A stretch of 64,000 nucleotides of DNA from Gammaproteobacteria bacterium (GTDB taxonomy: Bacteria > Pseudomonadota > Gammaproteobacteria > Ga0077554 > Ga007554), in NCBI GenBank assembly GCA_021731145.1, contig JAKFXX010000031.1, positions 1 to 64,000 of the forward strand. The letters run 5' to 3'. The notes below the pieces were generated by a model. That model saw only the letters and a program-made list of their open reading frames with translations. It was not told the DNA's origin and made no database searches. This document shows, in pieces, positions 63,009 to 64,000 of the stretch. The translations under genes were made by a program, and so were the position numbers. Each line of letters opens with the position of its first letter. The first letter of the stretch is position 1.

Positions 63009-64000
63009 ACGGCGGCAGCCAAATCACCTGTCACGTTCAAAGTGGTGCGGCACATGTCGAGAAAGCGGTCAACGCCAAGGATCAGGGCCAGGCCTTCCAC
63101 GGGAATCCCGAACATCACCAGGATCATCGCGATCACCGGCAATGACCCAGCAGGAACTCCCGCAGTGCCGATTCCACCCAGGACACAGATCAGCATCACC
63201 GTAAATTGCTGCGCGAAATCGAGTTGCACGCCAAAAAGCTGGGCGAGAAAAAGCACCGTCACTCCCTCGAAAAGCGCGGTGCCATTCTGGTTCATCGCCG
63301 AACCCGCAGTGAGGACAAACCGGCTGACATGGGGAGGCAACTTGAGATTGTCATTCGCAACCTTGAGCGCAGTGGGGAGCGTTGCGCTTGATGAAGCGGT
63401 AGCAAAGGCGGTGAGCATTGCCAGACGGATATCCCGAAAGAACGCTATCGGAGACATTCCGCCCAGAAATCGCACGGAGAGTGAGTACACAACGAACATA
63501 TGAAGAGAAAGCGCCAGCAGCACTACGCCAACATAGGACAGCAGGCTTCCAAGCACTTCTACGCCCAAACGGGCGGTCATGGTGAAGAGCAGTGCGGCAA
63601 CGCCATAAGGCGCCAGCTTCAAAATACCATTGATCAAGGTCATGCTGACATCGTAAAGCCCCTCAATCGCCTCGCGCAGACGGAGTGCCCCTGGTGTCTG
63701 GGTATACGAAAGGCCGACGCCAAAGATCAACGCAAAGAGGATGACCCCGATCATCTCGCCGTTGGCCGCCGCCTTGACCGGATTGTCAGGAAACATGCCA
63801 ACGATAAACGCGGCCCCCGTGGTTTCCGGCGGTTTCGGGACGGTTATCGCTGTCCCGCTGGCTGAGGCGAATGCGCGCAGCGAATCCGGCAAGCCTTCAC
63901 CCGGCCGGAGCCAGTTCACCAGCGTCATCCCGATCAGCACCGCGATCAGGGAGACAACCACGGTGTATCCCAGCGTCCTCGCCCCCATTCGCCCCATGCG
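62978..64000 (-). CDS. Dicarboxylate/amino acid:cation symporter (DAACS family, partial)
   Basis: A partial protein of at least 340 residues; its start lies beyond the right edge. Membrane helices are spread along the sequence, with the family signature SSSATLPTALKVANDN and the cation/substrate loop AMNQNGTALFEGVTVLFLAQ. Motif order and the C-terminal GVDRFLDMCRTTLNVTGDLA match GltP/DctA-type symporters, which take up glutamate, aspartate or C4-dicarboxylates with Na+ or H+. Its last 31 bp overlap the end of the convergent hydrolase gene. Confidence 0.9.
   Translation of the reverse strand, partial: RMGRMGARTLGYTVVVSLIAVLIGMTLVNWLRPGEGLPDSLRAFASASGTAITVPKPPETTGAAFIVGMFPDNPVKAAANGEMIGVILFALIFGVGLSYTQTPGALRLREAIEGLYDVSMTLINGILKLAPYGVAALLFTMTARLGVEVLGSLLSYVGVVLLALSLHMFVVYSLSVRFLGGMSPIAFFRDIRLAMLTAFATASSSATLPTALKVANDNLKLPPHVSRFVLTAGSAMNQNGTALFEGVTVLFLAQLFGVQLDFAQQFTVMLICVLGGIGTAGVPAGSLPVIAMILVMFGIPVEGLALILGVDRFLDMCRTTLNVTGDLAAAVYVARGEKEK

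Noticed and set aside
1-64000. tRNA or rRNA genes, prophage or complete insertion sequence
   Set aside because: No tRNA cloverleaf, rRNA-like tract, integrase or transposase frame could be supported by reading the sequence; a dedicated RNA search was not possible.

Overview
The window is a dense bacterial chromosome segment, about 57 genes in 64 kb, with mostly GC-rich third positions. Gene content points to Gammaproteobacteria, with a related proteobacterial lineage not excluded. The pointers are the gyrA-serC-(serA)-pheA-(aroF)-tyrA-aroA-cmk-rpsA-ihfB-lapA-lapB-pyrF run, the nrdR-ribD-ribE-ribBX-ribH-nusB-thiL-pgpA run, and the mtaD/mtnA pair. I cannot name a genus from sequence alone.

Layout. 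1-2.4 kb (+): end of glyS, a PlsC-type acyltransferase, an unknown membrane protein and a periplasmic YceI protein. 2.4-3.15 kb: a gene-free patch packed with palindromic repeats. 3.15-5.74 kb: a globin-coupled GGDEF-EAL protein. 5.76-13.8 kb (-): rsmA, a Tim44-domain protein, a shortened MoeA-like protein, an ABC1 kinase with a DUF302 protein, a DinG-type helicase and a putative PD-(D/E)XK-like protein. 14-19.6 kb (-): a czcCBA heavy-metal efflux operon. 19.7-24.6 kb: glgA and mtaD (-) divergent from mtnA and a TauE/SafE permease (+). 24.7-40.7 kb (-): a Wzz-like protein and then, reading upstream, the large aromatic/serine/translation supercluster headed by gyrA. 41-42.5 kb: an unlisted 35-residue lysine-rich gene and a frameshifted glycosyltransferase. 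42.6-50.1 kb (-): pgpA, thiL, nusB, the riboflavin genes, nrdR and glyA. 50.3-58.2 kb: a diguanylate cyclase, a solute-binding lipoprotein, a CYTH protein and a five-gene lipoprotein operon (two LPP20-like paralogues, LpoB-like, COG3014-like and a further LPP20-like protein). 58.3-64 kb: a quinone reductase-like enzyme, a DJ-1/PfpI protein, an AT-rich caspase-family gene, a YheT-like hydrolase with no AUG start, and a dicarboxylate/amino-acid symporter cut by the window edge.

Functional groups. The aromatic/serine cluster covers DAHP synthase, EPSP synthase, both prephenate branches and the first two serine steps. The riboflavin cluster covers RibD, RibE, RibB (on a protein whose GTP cyclohydrolase II half is degenerate) and RibH. 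MtaD and MtnA are two steps of methylthioadenosine salvage.

The most unusual content is (i) the caspase-family gene with an unrecognised C-terminal half, sitting in an AT-rich insert beside a hydrolase gene that lacks an AUG start, and (ii) at least three families of non-coding palindromic repeats. One of these, here called B, is found nested inside single copies of the other two (A and C), with unfilled copies available for comparison. That is the signature of a small mobile palindrome. One A copy also supplies the last codons of a protein gene.
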